Assembly (NCBI GenBank): GCA_036752345.1
Contig: DAIOSV010000003.1
Location: forward strand, 1 to 64,000
Length of the DNA stretch: 64,000 bases
Direction of reading: 5' to 3'
Source: UBA1715 sp036752345
GTDB taxonomy: Bacteria > Bacteroidota > Bacteroidia > Bacteroidales > UBA1715
Of this stretch, positions 8,541 through 16,573 are shown one piece after another. How positions within the stretch are numbered: the stretch's first letter is position 1; each line of letters begins with the position of its first letter. Under the pieces are notes generated by a model that worked only from the letters and a program-made list of their open reading frames with translations, had not been told where the DNA came from and ran no database searches. A program made the translations under genes and the position numbers.

Positions 8541-9220
8541 TATTTTTTCAATTGGGCACGAGTAATGTACTTGTCTATTGAAGCTGCTTCTGGAGAGCCG
8601 TTATAGTCAGTCTTAATCTTGGTGTATGCTTTTACTGCATCATCAAATTTCCCCAATTTTTCATATACTAATCCTGCTTTTACTAAGCAACGTGGACTTA
8701 ACAATTCATTGTCTGCATCTTCGGCTGCTTCTTCATATTTTGAAACTGCTTTGTCATATTTTCCCATTTCAGAATAGGCATCACCTAACAAACAGATTGA
8801 TTCTGATTCCAAAATAGGATCATCGGTAGAAAAGTCATCTAAATATTCAACGGCAGCATCAAATTCGCCAAGACGCATTTCGCAACAAGCAGCATAAAAA
8901 CGAGCTACATTTCCAGCTTTAGTACGACCATATTGATCAATAATATCAACAAAACCGGTTACGTTTTCGTTTCCATACAATGCAATATGAAAAGAATCAG
9001 CACGGAATTGAGTTTCTGCTGGCCACATTGCCGACAAAGCCTCTTCCTGTTGTTTTCCTAAATATAAATTCTTATATGCAAAGAAGCCGCAAATTAACAA
9101 AACAACAACTAATAACACATAGAGTAATGGTTTTTTGTTTTTCTCTATAATTTGTTCAACTTTTGTAAGTGAATCACCAATTGTCTTTGATTGTTCTTGA
9201 TTCTCTATTTCTTCTGCCAT
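8540..9220 (-). CDS. Membrane-anchored tetratricopeptide protein (YfgM-like)
   Basis: This 226-residue protein has a charged cytoplasmic N terminus. A single membrane segment follows at about residues 33-52 (LLYVLLVVVLLICGFFAY). The periplasmic part contains TPR-like helices, for example ICLLGDAYSEMGKYDKAVSKYEEA and CLVKAGLVYEKLGKFDDAVKAY. The layout resembles E. coli YfgM, which contacts the Sec translocon and chaperones, but similarity in sequence is only of the general kind. It is cotranscribed with ribH. A TATTTTTG box on the minus strand at 9252-9259 may be its -7 element. Confidence 0.85.
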   Translation of the reverse strand: MAEEIENQEQSKTIGDSLTKVEQIIEKNKKPLLYVLLVVVLLICGFFAYKNLYLGKQQEEALSAMWPAETQFRADSFHIALYGNENVTGFVDIIDQYGRTKAGNVARFYAACCEMRLGEFDAAVEYLDDFSTDDPILESESICLLGDAYSEMGKYDKAVSKYEEAAEDADNELLSPRCLVKAGLVYEKLGKFDDAVKAYTKIKTDYNGSPEAASIDKYITRAQLKK

Positions 9221-9319
9221 TGTTATTTCGAATTATAAATTTATTTGCATGCAAAAATAGAACTTTCTTTAATATTTGCTATGCTTTACGTAAAATTTTA
9301 TTTAGAAAGTTTTGCTTAT

Positions 9320-11563
9320 TCAATTTACTTTTTTTAAGAATTCATGCAATTGAAGCTTATCTCCCACTACCCAAACCAAATCTCCCGATTCGAATATCAT
9401 TGTATAATGAGGATTAAGCATTGATTTTCCGCGTCGTTCTATTCCGACAATCATACATTTGATGTTTTTAATTCCGGAATCTTGAATACTTAATCCACTT
9501 AATTTTGAATGTTCTTCAACCATGAATGATTCTAGCGATATTTCTGTCCTTGTTGTATTTTCAAGAGCGTCACTTTCTACTTCTAACACTAACTCTAATT
9601 TAGTTATTTGTTCATCGTTACCCAATACCATCAATATGTCCTGAGGGTAAACAATTTCTGTTGTCTCGGGCAAGTCAATTTCCAATGTGCCACGAATTAT
9701 TTTCACCACAATTAATCCAAAAGATTGTTTTATCTCGGTTTCGAGCAACGATTTGCCTATATATGAAGAATTTACGGGAATTTTTACTTGAGCAAGGTGA
9801 AGATTTCTGTCGATTTTTTGTGAAGACATACTGTAATGAAATGTGGTGTTGTTTATGCGATTTTCTCGAATATTCAAATTATCAACAAATCGACGTTCTA
9901 TGCGATTGTAACCACGCAATAAGTGGCGCGACAATCCGATTAGAACAAATACTGCTAATCCCACCAATATTTCAACTCGTTGCGACATATTGAACATCTT
10001 TGCCAATACGGTACAAATGAAGAATAACGCCACTCCCGCTTGAAATATTACGACACAAATAAGTCCACCTTTATTAAAATAACTTTGTATCCATAGTTTT
10101 TGAAACAAATCCACATTTCCTTTGTTGAGCAACATAACACGTAAAAATGGTGCCATAGCAACCAAAGCAATGATTCCGGCAATTATTTTGACAAGATTTT
10201 CCGGTACTATTTTCATCAGCAACGGACTTATGAAATTAAATGTAATGACATGAATTGCCAACATTATGACGCTATAAATAATATCACGGCCTAATGTTTT
10301 CTTTATCAATAGTTTCCAGTCTGTTTCTCGGTTTAAAAGCCTTGTTCCATGTGAAATTTTTTCAATTCTATTCAATGTTTTTTGGGGTGCTTTTTCTAAT
10401 ATTTTCTCATACAGTGGATCTGCTAACCGAATAAAATAGGGTGTTGTAAAGGTAGTAATTACCGAAACGGCAACAATTATCGGATAAATATGTGGGCTTA
10501 TCACGTTCATTGATACACCAACCGAAGCAATAATGAATGCGAATTCCCCAATCTGCGCCAAACTCATTCCCGACTGTACTGCTATTTTTAAATCTTGCCC
10601 TGAGAGCAATACACCCAATGCAGAACAAATTGGTTTAAAAAATATAACTACAAATGTTATAATTACTATTGTGCCCCAATACTCCAATAAAACCGATGGA
10701 TCTACTAACATTCCAACCGATACAAAAAATACGGCACCAAAAAAGTCTTTCAATCCTTTGATGAGTCTTTCAATTTTCGGTCCTTCAATAGTTCCAGACA
10801 AAACGGATCCCATAATAAAAGCTCCTAATGCTGCCGAGAAACCTACTTGTACTGCAAACACAACCATTCCCAAACATAATCCCAATGAGATGATGAGCAA
10901 CATTTCATCGTTGACCAATGGTTTTACTTTTCTAAAAAAAGAAGGGATAGCGAAAATACCAACGATAAACCAGAGAATCATGAAAAAGCCCAATTTGAAG
11001 AGACTTTCAATCATGTCCATGCCTGCAAATTGCTGACTTACAGCAATTGTTGGCAACAACACCATCATCAATATGGCGACAATATCTTCTACGACCAACG
11101 TGCCAAAGACAACTCCGGTAAACTTCTGCCTGCGTACGTTAAGATCATCGAATGCTTTTATAATAATGGTAGTTGACGACATTGATAACATTCCTCCCAA
11201 AAACAAACTTTCAGTGTTTCCCCATCCCACTATTTTACCAAATACAAATCCAATAATCAACATGGAAATAACTTCAGTAAATGCAGTAATGAATGCCGAA
11301 GCTCCTACGTTCATCAACTTTTTAATGTTGAATTCCAAACCTAAAGCAAACAAAAGAAATATAACACCAATATCAGCCCATGTGGAAATGTTAGTTTTAT
11401 CGGTTACCGATGGCAATAAGTCTATATATGGTCCGGCTATAATACCAACCACAATGTATCCCAAAACTAGTGGTTGTTTTAACTTTTTAAAAACCAACGT
11501 CACAACTCCGGCCATAATGAGAATTAGAGCCAAATCATAAACCAATGTAGGAAGTTGAGACAT
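9320..11563 (-). CDS. CPA2 family cation:proton antiporter with TrkA-C domains
   Basis: Starting at 11563 (MSQLPTLVYDL) gives 747 residues. The upstream in-frame ATG at 11593 overlaps a likely -7 box (CAAAGATA at 11583-11590) and is therefore unlikely. Residues 1-385 are a Na_H_Exchanger domain of 12-13 membrane segments, with GLEFNIKKL and LGAFIMGSVLSGT typical of KefB/KefC relatives. A second hydrophobic block covers about 420-560. The C terminus holds two regulatory TrkA-C-like domains, near 590-670 and 690-747, that usually bind nucleotides or sense ions. No TrkA-N Rossmann domain is evident. It should exchange K+ or Na+ for protons at the inner membrane. Confidence 0.9.
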   Translation of the reverse strand: MSQLPTLVYDLALILIMAGVVTLVFKKLKQPLVLGYIVVGIIAGPYIDLLPSVTDKTNISTWADIGVIFLLFALGLEFNIKKLMNVGASAFITAFTEVISMLIIGFVFGKIVGWGNTESLFLGGMLSMSSTTIIIKAFDDLNVRRQKFTGVVFGTLVVEDIVAILMMVLLPTIAVSQQFAGMDMIESLFKLGFFMILWFIVGIFAIPSFFRKVKPLVNDEMLLIISLGLCLGMVVFAVQVGFSAALGAFIMGSVLSGTIEGPKIERLIKGLKDFFGAVFFVSVGMLVDPSVLLEYWGTIVIITFVVIFFKPICSALGVLLSGQDLKIAVQSGMSLAQIGEFAFIIASVGVSMNVISPHIYPIIVAVSVITTFTTPYFIRLADPLYEKILEKAPQKTLNRIEKISHGTRLLNRETDWKLLIKKTLGRDIIYSVIMLAIHVITFNFISPLLMKIVPENLVKIIAGIIALVAMAPFLRVMLLNKGNVDLFQKLWIQSYFNKGGLICVVIFQAGVALFFICTVLAKMFNMSQRVEILVGLAVFVLIGLSRHLLRGYNRIERRFVDNLNIRENRINNTTFHYSMSSQKIDRNLHLAQVKIPVNSSYIGKSLLETEIKQSFGLIVVKIIRGTLEIDLPETTEIVYPQDILMVLGNDEQITKLELVLEVESDALENTTRTEISLESFMVEEHSKLSGLSIQDSGIKNIKCMIVGIERRGKSMLNPHYTMIFESGDLVWVVGDKLQLHEFLKKVN

Positions 11564-11671
11564 GTATTCTTGTAAAATTGCGCAAAGATACAACTTCTTT
11601 ATTGCCTTGGAGGATAGAGCCGAAAAGTTTTTATTCTAAATTTCTCCAAATAAATGTATACTTTTGAAAAA

Positions 11672-12043
11672 ATGATAACGATGAAAATACAAAAAGAAAT
11701 ACGAAGCTTTGGATATGCATTTTCAGGTATAGCTCAACTGTTTAAAACAGAACGGCACGCTAAATTTCATGCATGTGCCACTATTTGTGTAATACTAGCA
11801 GGATTTTTCTTTGCAATAACAACTACAGAATGGATTGCAGTTGTTTTTGCAATAGGAATGGTAATTGCCGCAGAAGCTTTTAATACGGCAATTGAGATTC
11901 TTTCTGATGAAGTGTGTTCGTCACAAAACGAACATATTGGGCAAGTAAAAAATATTGCTGCAGGAGCTGTGCTTGTCTGCGCTATTGCGGCGGCTGCAAT
12001 AGGAGTTATGATATTTTTACCCTATCTAATTGCTCTTATTTAA
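11672..12043 (+). CDS. dgkA: Diacylglycerol kinase / undecaprenol kinase family protein
   Basis: This is a small inner-membrane kinase of about 120 residues with three hydrophobic helices. The signature EAFNTAIEILSDEV (ENTAIE-type) in the middle carries the catalytic and metal-binding acidic residues. The Gram-positive-like form of this family often prefers undecaprenol, so either diacylglycerol or undecaprenol could be the substrate. ATGs occur at 11654, 11672 and 11681. A TACTTTTG -7 box at 11659-11666 overlaps the first, so the true start is 11672 or 11681. The 3' end overlaps the convergent DUF2147 gene by 8 bases. Confidence 0.9.
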   Translation: MITMKIQKEIRSFGYAFSGIAQLFKTERHAKFHACATICVILAGFFFAITTTEWIAVVFAIGMVIAAEAFNTAIEILSDEVCSSQNEHIGQVKNIAAGAVLVCAIAAAAIGVMIFLPYLIALI

Positions 12044-12455
12044 TGCGACGCCAGGTTTGGGTATCATGTAAGAAACCGTAAGAACCCTTTACCTTCATTT
12101 TGTCAGGGCCATCCATCCACAATTCACCATCAAGAAGAAGTCCACTCATTGGATCAAGAATACCATCATTCTCTTTCCATTTGCTCCCTTCTTTCTCTAA
12201 TCCACGAATTATAATCATTCCAACAATAGGTTTGTCTTTGTCAGGGCCGGAACATTTTGTACAAGTGGTATAGGTCTTGTCTAATGCTTTTACAATTTTA
12301 CCATATAATTTCCCGTCTTTTTGATATATCTGCACATGCGACATTGGTTTGTTGCGTTTATTGTCAAAAGTTTCCCATAAGCCAACTTCTTGCTGCGCAA
12401 ACAACAGCCCACAAAACATACTTGCAATCACACACAAAAGAATTCTTTTCATCAT
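12036..12455 (-). CDS. DUF2147 domain-containing secreted protein
   Basis: The protein has about 139 residues with a signal peptide (MMKRILLCVIASMFCGLLFAQ), so the start is placed at 12455 or 12452. The DUF2147 domain begins GLWETFDNKRNKPMSHVQIY. It also has LYGKIVKALDKTY with a Cys-x-x-Cys pair (TTCTKCSG), and ends with LWMDGPDKMKVKGSYGF and TQTWRRI. The family forms small periplasmic barrel domains of unknown function. A minus-strand TATTTTTG box at 12469-12476 is a plausible -7 element. The 3' end overlaps dgkA. Confidence 0.88.
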   Translation of the reverse strand: MMKRILLCVIASMFCGLLFAQQEVGLWETFDNKRNKPMSHVQIYQKDGKLYGKIVKALDKTYTTCTKCSGPDKDKPIVGMIIIRGLEKEGSKWKENDGILDPMSGLLLDGELWMDGPDKMKVKGSYGFLHDTQTWRRIK

Positions 12456-12610
12456 TTTTATTTTTCTGCAAAAATAACATAACAAACGAATCTTGAGCAC
12501 CCGTAGGAAGACTTTGTAACTAAAATGATACTCAAATCAAAAGATATTAGACATAATTAAACGCATAAATAGAAATAGTCTTTACACGTGCCTCTATTCC
12601 AAAATAATTA

Positions 12611-12618
12611 TAAATTTG
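12611..12618 (+). promoter_or_regulatory. Probable -7 box of gpmI
   Basis: TAAATTTG is an exact TAnnTTTG match, 28 bases before the chosen start codon. No clear TTG lies at the usual -33 spacing. Confidence 0.5.
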
Positions 12619-12645
12619 CACGCAAAATACTAAATGTGTAAAATA

Positions 12646-14175
12646 ATGAGAAAGAAAGCATTGTTAATGATTTTGGACGGCTGGGGCTTGGGAAACAAAA
12701 GCAAGGCCGATGTAATAAATTCGACTCCAACTCCATATTGGAACTATTTATTAAAAACATATCCTCACTCACAACTTGAAGCATCAGGCGAAAATGTTGG
12801 TTTGCCGGATGGCCAAATGGGCAACTCTGAAGTCGGTCACCTTAACATTGGTGCCGGTCGCGTGGTATATCAAGATTTAGTAAAAATCAATCGTGCATGC
12901 GCTGACAATTCAATTATGCAAAATAAAGAGATTATTAATGCATTCAGCTATGCTAAAGAAAAAGGGAAACAAGTTCACTTAATGGGACTTGTATCAAATG
13001 GCGGTGTTCATAGTTCTTTGGATCATTTGTTCAAATTGATTGAAATAGCAAAACATTATAATATTGACAACACATTTGTTCACTGCTTTATGGATGGTCG
13101 TGATACTGACCCAAAAAGCGGAAAAGGTTTTATTGAACAACTCGAAGCTCACTTAGCGAAAAACACCGGAAGCATAGCTTCAATCATAGGCCGTTTTTAT
13201 GCTATGGACCGCGACAAACGTTGGGAACGTGTTAAAATCGCATACGATCTATTAGTTCAAGGCAAAGGAAAACAAGCTACAGATATGGTTAAAGCTATGC
13301 AAGAAAGCTATGATTCAGATAGTTTAGAACACAAAGGAACTGATGAATTTATAGAACCAATTGTAAACGCTACCGTTGACGGACGTATAAAAGAAGGAGA
13401 TGTTATTATTTTCTTCAACTATCGTAACGATAGAGCAAAAGAATTAACAGTCGTCCTAACTCAAAAAGATATGCCTGAAGCAGGTATGCAGACTATTCCG
13501 AATCTACAATATTATTGTATGACTCCATACGATGCTTCATTTACCGGTGTACATATTCTATTTGACAAAGAAAACGTACAAAACACACTTGGAGAATATA
13601 TTGCAAGTCTTGGTAAAAAACAATTACATATTGCCGAAACAGAAAAATATGCTCACGTTACCTTCTTCTTCAATGGTGGTCGTGAAACTCCATACGAAAA
13701 CGAAGACCGTATATTAGTTCCTTCTCCTAAAGTTGCTACATACGACCTAAAACCAGAAATGAGTGCCTACGAAGTAAAGGACAAACTCGTTGAAGCTATT
13801 AAAACAGACAAATACGACTTCATAGTTGTAAACTTTGCGAATGGCGATATGGTTGGACACACCGGAATTTACTCAGCAATAGAAAAAGCTGTTATAGCTG
13901 TTGATGCTTGTGTAAACGATGTTGTAGAAACTGCAAAAAATATGCACTACGAAACTATTATCATTGCAGACCATGGAAACGCTGACAACGCTATCAATGC
14001 TGACGGAACGCCAAACACAGCTCACTCACTCAATCCAGTTCCTTTTGTATATATTAGCGAAAACATGAATGCAAAAGTAGACAACGGCATTTTAGCAGAC
14101 GTAGCTCCTTCTATTTGTCACATACTCGAGGTACAACAACCGAAAGACATGACAGGTAAAAATCTTATACAATAG
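12646..14175 (+). CDS. gpmI: 2,3-bisphosphoglycerate-independent phosphoglycerate mutase
   Basis: Starting at 12646 (MRKKALLMILDGWGLG) gives 509 residues, normal for the family. It interconverts 3- and 2-phosphoglycerate in glycolysis using two Mn2+ ions and a phosphoserine. Visible motifs are the first metal site LDGWG, the catalytic Ser in MGNSEVGHLNIGAGR, HCFMDGRDTDP, GRFYAMDRDKRWER, FFNYRNDRAKE, FANGDMVGHTG, and the last metal site IIADHGNADN with the nearby NTAHSLNPVPF. A strong terminator follows 25 bases after the stop codon, so the gene is monocistronic. Confidence 0.97.
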   Translation: MRKKALLMILDGWGLGNKSKADVINSTPTPYWNYLLKTYPHSQLEASGENVGLPDGQMGNSEVGHLNIGAGRVVYQDLVKINRACADNSIMQNKEIINAFSYAKEKGKQVHLMGLVSNGGVHSSLDHLFKLIEIAKHYNIDNTFVHCFMDGRDTDPKSGKGFIEQLEAHLAKNTGSIASIIGRFYAMDRDKRWERVKIAYDLLVQGKGKQATDMVKAMQESYDSDSLEHKGTDEFIEPIVNATVDGRIKEGDVIIFFNYRNDRAKELTVVLTQKDMPEAGMQTIPNLQYYCMTPYDASFTGVHILFDKENVQNTLGEYIASLGKKQLHIAETEKYAHVTFFFNGGRETPYENEDRILVPSPKVATYDLKPEMSAYEVKDKLVEAIKTDKYDFIVVNFANGDMVGHTGIYSAIEKAVIAVDACVNDVVETAKNMHYETIIIADHGNADNAINADGTPNTAHSLNPVPFVYISENMNAKVDNGILADVAPSICHILEVQQPKDMTGKNLIQ

Positions 14176-14200
14176 ATTTTAAGAGTTTTTACTCTACTTA

Positions 14201-14238
14201 ACACGGAAATTCTGAATTGAGAGTTTCCGTGTTTTTTT
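14201..14238 (+). terminator. Terminator of gpmI
   Basis: A 9-bp perfect stem ACACGGAAA/TTTCCGTGT (14201-14209 and 14224-14232) with a 14-base loop is followed by a T run to 14238. Confidence 0.9.
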
Positions 14239-14276
14239 ATTCCTTTTCTAATCTTCCTCCCAACTTATCTAATTTA

Positions 14277-14310
14277 TTGCAACTCCTTTTGAGTGTTGAA
14301 AGAGTTGCAA
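14277..14310. repeat. Perfect 9-bp inverted repeat with 16-base spacer
   Basis: TTGCAACTC (14277-14285) and GAGTTGCAA (14302-14310) are exact reverse complements. There is no T run, so it is more likely a protein site or RNA hairpin than a terminator. It lies in the long region upstream of the SPOR protein gene. Confidence 0.6.
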
Positions 14311-14329
14311 CAAATCCGTAGAATTTTTA

Positions 14330-14383
14330 TCACAATTGTAAATAATTGAAAAAATACTAGGAAAATTTCACAATTGTTAATAA
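14330..14383. repeat. Pair of 16-base direct repeats
   Basis: TCACAATTGTAAATAA (14330-14345) recurs as TCACAATTGTTAATAA (14368-14383), with 15 of 16 bases identical and starts 38 bases apart. Each contains the palindromic core ACAATTGT. Spacing and position suggest paired regulator sites, without proof. Confidence 0.55.
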
Positions 14384-14493
14384 CGCATTAAAATTGCACC
14401 ACATCCATTGTGGGTTGTAGCATTTCAGGCATCCGACTCAATAAAAAATTCACATTTTATTAACAATACTATGAACAATTTCGTGCATTTTAC

Positions 14494-14524
14494 TTGCATT
14501 TTCGGAAAATGCACCTTATTTTTG
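14494..14524 (+). promoter_or_regulatory. Promoter of the SPOR protein gene with embedded palindrome
   Basis: TTG (14494-14496), a 20-base spacer and TATTTTTG (14517-14524) form a Bacteroidetes-type promoter 27 bases before the start codon. A 19-base perfect palindrome, TGCATTTTC-G-GAAAATGCA (14495-14513), lies between and over these elements, the classical place for a repressor operator. Confidence 0.6.
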
Positions 14525-14551
14525 TAAACACAATAAATTTAGGTAAGCCTT

Positions 14552-16525
14552 ATGAATACTATTAGTGTTAAAAATGCAAAACATTTGCTAACCATATTAG
14601 TCGGCGGTGTTTTATTCTTTTCAGCAGTAAATTTGTACTTGGCTAATATTGTTACCGTAACGAGCGATTTCCCTGACACTATTAAGTCCGGCACTACCGT
14701 GCCAGTAACTATTACTATAGAAAAAGGCGAAATTAGCGGATTTGGAAGATTTACCTGCGCCCTACCTGAAGGATTTGAAGCCACTTCTACTGAGCAAAAT
14801 TTTAAATTTGAGAAGAATACAGTTACCATGCTTTGGGTTGTATTACCTTTAAATAAATCGTTTACATTTAAATTTAACGTTACGGTACCAGAAAACGCAA
14901 GTGAATCATTCGTTTTGTCAGGAAAATTCAGCTATGTTTCAGAAAACATAAAACAATTCACAGAACTTACACCACGAACAATATCTGTTTTAGGAAACGT
15001 ATCTCCTATTGTTGCCGGAACAGTAAACGAATCATTTCATGAAAAAATCAATTATGACGACATTAATTGTACTCGTACCGTTGATTTCTTAAATAACAAT
15101 GCCATTATTTCTATTACCACAAACAAATCCAATGTGCAATCAATGTGCAAAATAGAAGAAATGCTTCCTGCCGGTTACACATTTCAGGCTTTGGAGACAG
15201 CCGGAAGTACCGTTTCTACCGTACAAAACATTGCTCGTTTTATGTGGGTTAAGGCCCCCGAAACAGAAAAATTCATTGTTACATATAAAGTATTGCCGCA
15301 ACCCGGATACAATATTAAAGACTTATATATAAATGGTGCGTTCACCGTATATGACGACAATGAAAGTAAAAGTTTTGTGATTACTGATGAAGATAAACGC
15401 ATAAGCGAAAGTACCGGTTTAGCATCAACAGAAACAGAAACAGAAAGTCAACCTATACCGGTAGAAAAAACTAAAAGTGAAGGTTATTACACTAAAGAAA
15501 CAGCATCTGCAAATATTGATAAGAAAGAACAAAATGTATCGAAACCGGAAACAAAGTTCTTTGCTAACACCGATGCTGTAAACACGATGGATCAGCCTTC
15601 TGCAAAAGAAATCAGCAACTTTCAAAGCAATTTAGACATTCCTGCCCCTACGGTAGCTGTTGCGGAACCAATATCTGAAAAACCAGTAACCGCTGAACCT
15701 AAAACCACAAAACCTATCGTTACAGAATCTATAGCTACGAAACCTGTAGTTACAGAATCGACAACTACAAAACCAACAGCTACAAAACCAATTGTTACAG
15801 AACCTGTAGCAGCACAAAAAAATCAATACTACGAAGTAACCAAAACAACAGAGACCACATCTACAAAAGAAATCGTTTCCACAGAGAACAATCCGAATAT
15901 TATAAAAAATCTTCTTGCTGAAAAATCAACAGTTCCTACACTTACACGTATAGATTCAGAACCAAGTGCTATTAGTCAAACTAAAGTAGAAAAAACAACA
16001 ACACAAGTCACGACTACTACAACTGTTACTCCTACCACATCACCTAAAGTAGCCACCTCTACGGTATCTGTTTCCCCTGCAAGCTCAACGAAAGAGATTG
16101 CGAATTTAGATGCGAAGTCATATGCAGCAAAACCAAAAACGGTTGCTTCTGCAACAATACCGACCAATAAAAACGTTACTCTTTCTAACAAAAACAATGT
16201 AGAACAACGTGGAGTAAAAATTCCAACGGGAAACAACAAGGTAGGATATAAAGTACAAGTAGGTGCAACCCACAATGCAATAAAAAACACCGAGAATTTT
16301 TATGCAAAACGTAACATAAACGAAAAAGTTACAGCTGAAAAAATTGATAATTGGTTTAAATACACAATTCAAGATTTTGATACATACCTAAACGCTCGTA
16401 ATCAGCGGAATAAAATATGGGAAAGCACCCCAGTAAAAGGTGCATTTGTGGTAGCGTATAATGGCAAAAAACGTATCACGGTACAAGAAGCTCTCATGTT
16501 ATCTAACCAAAAATGGGTTAAATAG
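14552..16525 (+). CDS. Envelope protein with two repeated extracytoplasmic domains, Thr-rich linker and C-terminal SPOR domain
   Basis: I do not recognise this 657-residue protein as a named gene. A hydrophobic N-terminal segment (residues about 12-30) acts as anchor or signal. Residues 33-140 and 165-280 look like two copies of one beta-sandwich, each with an LPxGF/Y-type motif followed by a TMLWV or RFMWV strand. Residues 290-540 are a low-complexity linker with many TKP, TEP and VTES repeats. Residues about 563-657 resemble a SPOR domain (VGYKVQVGA at the start, WFKYTIQDF in the middle, GAFVVAYNGKKR near the end), which normally binds denuded peptidoglycan glycan strands at division sites. 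The gene has an elaborate upstream region. It is followed by a beta-barrel gene with its own promoter. Confidence 0.75.
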   Translation: MNTISVKNAKHLLTILVGGVLFFSAVNLYLANIVTVTSDFPDTIKSGTTVPVTITIEKGEISGFGRFTCALPEGFEATSTEQNFKFEKNTVTMLWVVLPLNKSFTFKFNVTVPENASESFVLSGKFSYVSENIKQFTELTPRTISVLGNVSPIVAGTVNESFHEKINYDDINCTRTVDFLNNNAIISITTNKSNVQSMCKIEEMLPAGYTFQALETAGSTVSTVQNIARFMWVKAPETEKFIVTYKVLPQPGYNIKDLYINGAFTVYDDNESKSFVITDEDKRISESTGLASTETETESQPIPVEKTKSEGYYTKETASANIDKKEQNVSKPETKFFANTDAVNTMDQPSAKEISNFQSNLDIPAPTVAVAEPISEKPVTAEPKTTKPIVTESIATKPVVTESTTTKPTATKPIVTEPVAAQKNQYYEVTKTTETTSTKEIVSTENNPNIIKNLLAEKSTVPTLTRIDSEPSAISQTKVEKTTTQVTTTTTVTPTTSPKVATSTVSVSPASSTKEIANLDAKSYAAKPKTVASATIPTNKNVTLSNKNNVEQRGVKIPTGNNKVGYKVQVGATHNAIKNTENFYAKRNINEKVTAEKIDNWFKYTIQDFDTYLNARNQRNKIWESTPVKGAFVVAYNGKKRITVQEALMLSNQKWVK

Positions 16526-16526
16526 C

Positions 16527-16556
16527 TTGAAGATTCCAAATAAAATAGTAGATTTG
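16527..16556 (+). promoter_or_regulatory. Promoter of the beta-barrel gene at 16574
   Basis: TTG (16527-16529), 19 bases and TAGATTTG (16549-16556) match the Bacteroidetes consensus. It begins just after the stop codon of the SPOR gene, so the barrel gene can be transcribed independently. Confidence 0.65.
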
Positions 16557-16573
16557 TGTGTTGGCTTTAAGAT

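Noticed and set aside
15425..16372. Several minus-strand frames opposite the Thr-rich linker (Cys/Phe/Tyr-rich)
   Set aside because: They are composition-driven shadows of the ACA/AAA/GAA-rich linker codons and have no starts or promoters.
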